In this document: piece by piece, positions 61,929 through 64,000 of the stretch
Layout: the number at the start of each line of letters is the position of its first letter
Position numbering within the stretch: position 1 is the first letter of the stretch
Source: Plasmodiophora brassicae
Taxonomy: Eukaryota; Endomyxa; Phytomyxea; Plasmodiophorida; Plasmodiophoridae
Assembly (NCBI GenBank): GCA_039704465.1
Contig: JASFAU010000002.1
Location: forward strand, 1,798,001 to 1,862,000
DNA: 64,000 nucleotides
Reading direction: 5' to 3'
Notes under the pieces: model-generated
Told to the model about the DNA's origin: nothing
The model's database searches: none
The model's input: the letters and a program-made list of their open reading frames with translations, nothing else
Program-made: the position numbers and the translations under genes

Positions 61929-63542
61929 ATGACGCGGATGGCATCGTTGACATTCACCCTCAGTGTGGCCGCATTCTTCGTGGCCCTCTTCGGCGCCGGC
62001 GCCGGCCTGCATGTTCTATCGCCGAATGGCACAGCCGTGGCGTCGTTCGCCACGAACCGGTTTCAGTTCGCCAGCAATGCCTTTGACGTCACCGGGCCGG
62101 TGTACGTCGTGACGACCCAGGAAATGGCGCTCGAAACGCTGTCGGACGCGGCGGCCGGTCGTATCGTCGTTCTGCTGGACCCGGTCACAGCGCACCTCAA
62201 GCAATGGGCGGACCTGTGCGAACGCAGGTCCTGCCTGGCCCTGATCCGGGCCGGGGGAGTCGGCTTTAACGATGGGTACTCCGGATGGGCGTTCTGGGTC
62301 CACAGTCGGCCGTTCACGAGCCTGCCCATGGTCGACATGAACATATTCGCCGGCGTCGCCATGCTCAAGGCCATGCAGGCAGCGAACACGACGACGATCC
62401 GCATTGGATCCGGCCCCGACCTGGACGCGGTGAACCCGTTCGCCGTCAATGTCGCATTCGACCCCTTTTCTGTCGCCGTACAGAACACGGCCTTCTTCAT
62501 CGCGGCTCTCAACTTCCTGCTCGCCCTCAAACGTCTGGCGTCGTTCGTCCTGGACCAGAACGGGAAGCTTCGTGCGCCGCCGCGATGGTAACGACGTCCT
62601 TGTCCAGGGACCGCCGCCCCTCCCAGAGACTCATATCCCTGTAGGCCAACGGGCGTCATCGTCGCCGAGCTCTATAGCTCGCTGGTGCGGATGATCTATT
62701 TCGCGAGCGGCGCGTTTACCCGGTTCCAGGGCATATCGGCGTACGCGTCGCGGTTCGGGTCCACAGCCTACCTGCCCTTCACGTACCTGTCGTCGGCGCT
62801 GGTCGGGTTCGCGATGCACGACACGCTGCACGCGGGGATGGTACTCTCCCGGACGCACAGAATCGTCCTGGGCGTCGTCCAGGCGTTCGTCTTCCTGATC
62901 GTCGCTGCCGACCAGCTGGCGACGGTGGTGGCGACGGCGACGTTGAAGGACTTCCTGAACACGTCCATATTCTCCGTCATGTACCTCTGCATGGACCTGC
63001 CGATGGCGCTCGGGTTCATCAAATACGGCCTCGCCGTGTCCAAGCAATTGCTGAAGACGAGATCGCTGACGGGCGCCGAGCAGCACCGCCGCCAGGTCTT
63101 CGCCAACCGCGTCAAGCTCAGCGGGATCGTCGGGTGGGGCCCTCCTTGTCGCGACGTGTCGCCGCAGGTACCTGACATGAACGCGCCCGTTAGGCTCGTG
63201 ACGTTGACCAGTCAGCTGGCCTTCGCGTTGTGGTTCAGCGTGTCCGGCTGGGCCTATATGAACCTGTACGCGCTGTGCTCGATATTCTACGCCGTCCAGG
63301 GGATCCTGCACCTGTCCGCGTTCAAGCCCAAGCCGTCGATCGTCGACAAGTACGTCGGATTCAGTACCGTGCGCACCGAGACGAAGGCGTCGAAATCGGA
63401 GAGGAACCCGATTGCCGGGACGCCCTCTTCGCCCCAGGTCGTGCGCATGTCCTCGCTCCAACCAACGCACCAGCCCGCCACCCAGACGCCCGCCGCCCAG
63501 GCAGACGTCGTGGAAGCCGGGGCCGTTTCTTCTGCACTGTGA
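61929..63542 (+). CDS. Multi-pass membrane protein with PA-like ectodomain
   Basis: Three exons, 61929-62587, 62645-63133 and 63194-63542, with introns of 57 and 60 nt, close to 498 residues. A signal peptide (LTFTLSVAAFFVALFGAG) precedes an extracytosolic domain of ~170 residues. Its strand pattern resembles a protease-associated (PA) fold: VYVVTTQEMALETL, GRIVVLLDPV, CLALIRAGGVGF, LPMVDMNIFAGVAML. Six or seven hydrophobic helices follow (NTAFFIAALNFLLAL, LSSALVGFAMHDTL, VLGVVQAFVFLIVAA, IFSVMYLCMDLPMALGF, QLAFALWFSVSGWAY, ALCSIFYAVQGIL), then a Pro/Ser/Thr-rich cytoplasmic tail. The plan is receptor-like. No family identified with certainty. Confidence 0.65.
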
Positions 63543-63815
63543 GTGCAATTGCCCGGGCCTCACCAACGAAACCCGCTGCAATGCCCCATGGTTGGTTTCG
63601 TCAATAAACGACACGGTTGGGACGGCGACCAACGATGGACCCCCTCCAGGTCGCGTTCTCCTGGCACACGAACAACGACGCCAGGAAGCCCAGCACGAAC
63701 ATGACGCGCAGCCCTCGTTGTCGACGGGCTGGGCAGGTACGACGCCACGAGCCTCGAATGGGTACATTTGTATAATACGGGGGGATGGTGGGTGGCGGCG
63801 ATGCGACGACAACGC

Positions 63816-64000
63816 TCACTTCAGGAGCTTCTTGATGACCGACTTGACGTTCATGCGCCTCATGTCGGCGTAGTCCTGGCCGCACCCGACGAACATGATC
63901 GGGATGCCGGCCGTGTACGTCATGCTGATGGCGGCGCCGACCTTGTCGTCGATCGTGTCGAACTTGGTCAGCACGATGCCGTCGATCAGGCGCGGCGTGT
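63816..64000 (-). CDS. SRPRA: Signal recognition particle receptor subunit alpha, C-terminal end
   Basis: Partial; the gene continues beyond the window. The last ~60 residues include [40 protein letters not shown] and the closing helix [10 protein letters not shown]. This matches the end of the SRP-type GTPase domain (TKFD guanine-specificity motif, then VGxGQ). Family knowledge: the receptor docks SRP-ribosome complexes at the ER. The SRalpha assignment over SRP54 rests on the GQxY-DM ending. Confidence 0.9.
   Translation of the reverse strand, partial: TPRLIDGIVLTKFDTIDDKVGAAISMTYTAGIPIMFVGCGQDYADMRRMNVKSVIKKLLK

Noticed and set aside
1..64000. Search for CRISPR arrays, rRNA genes and riboswitches
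   Set aside because: None seen; the only regular arrays are the 27-bp minisatellite and the 21-nt coding repeat.

Overview
This is eukaryotic nuclear DNA: GC-rich and gene-dense, with many short GT-AG introns (mostly 47-71 nt, a few candidates of 31-44 nt). It carries clearly eukaryotic genes: an SRRM1 PWI domain, Eaf6, TIM44, COX5B, GPN1, TIP41, FIBP, the SRP receptor alpha C-terminus and a dynein-2 intermediate chain. The dynein-2 chain implies a cilium or flagellum. Tmc-type PAS membrane proteins, class C receptors with a BMP ectodomain, a 7TM-RGS protein, ankyrin proteins and a copia element together fit a free-living or zoosporic microbial eukaryote, such as an early-diverging flagellated fungus or another unikont protist. 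The exact lineage cannot be read from the sequence. I rebuilt exon chains by requiring GT-AG borders, matching phases and family continuity. For several genes the total coding length then divides exactly by three.

Layout. 1-6463 (-): two tandem Tmc-like genes, the first cut by the window edge. 6860-10410 (+): BMP-Kelch-7TM class C receptor. 11174-17272: SRRM1-like, GPI-type SUEL lectin (-), Eaf6, type I membrane protein (-), SKP1-like/ankyrin protein. 17608-20874 (+): 12-exon beta-mannosidase. 21065-29425: COX5B, WDR34-like dynein chain (-), a membrane protein with heptad repeats, FIBP, TIP41, ankyrin protein. 30580-33605 (+): 7TM-RGS and a membrane-anchored RING ligase. 33683-38647 (-): SLC12 cotransporter and NOXRED1-like reductase.

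38650-57500 is the accessory stretch. It holds a palindromic pogo-like transposase relic, an unrecognised 631-residue protein, GPN1 and a two-gene segmental duplication. One EF-hand copy of that duplication is a pseudogene broken by a copia retrotransposon, which itself carries a 593-bp TA-flanked inverted-repeat element. Beyond these lie a perfect 68-bp palindrome beside a secretory-type kinase, the intact EF-hand copy, and an NT-C2/coiled-coil gene with an in-frame stop.

58130-64000 returns to ordinary genes: TIM44, a DnaJ-like membrane protein (-), a PA-like/multi-TM protein and the SRP receptor end (-).

Functionally the window is rich in membrane sensing: two Tmc-like proteins, a class C receptor, a 7TM-RGS regulator and a PA-like multi-TM protein. 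The receptor and the RGS protein would act at opposite ends of a heterotrimeric G-protein cycle. The rest are single housekeeping genes with no operon-like logic.
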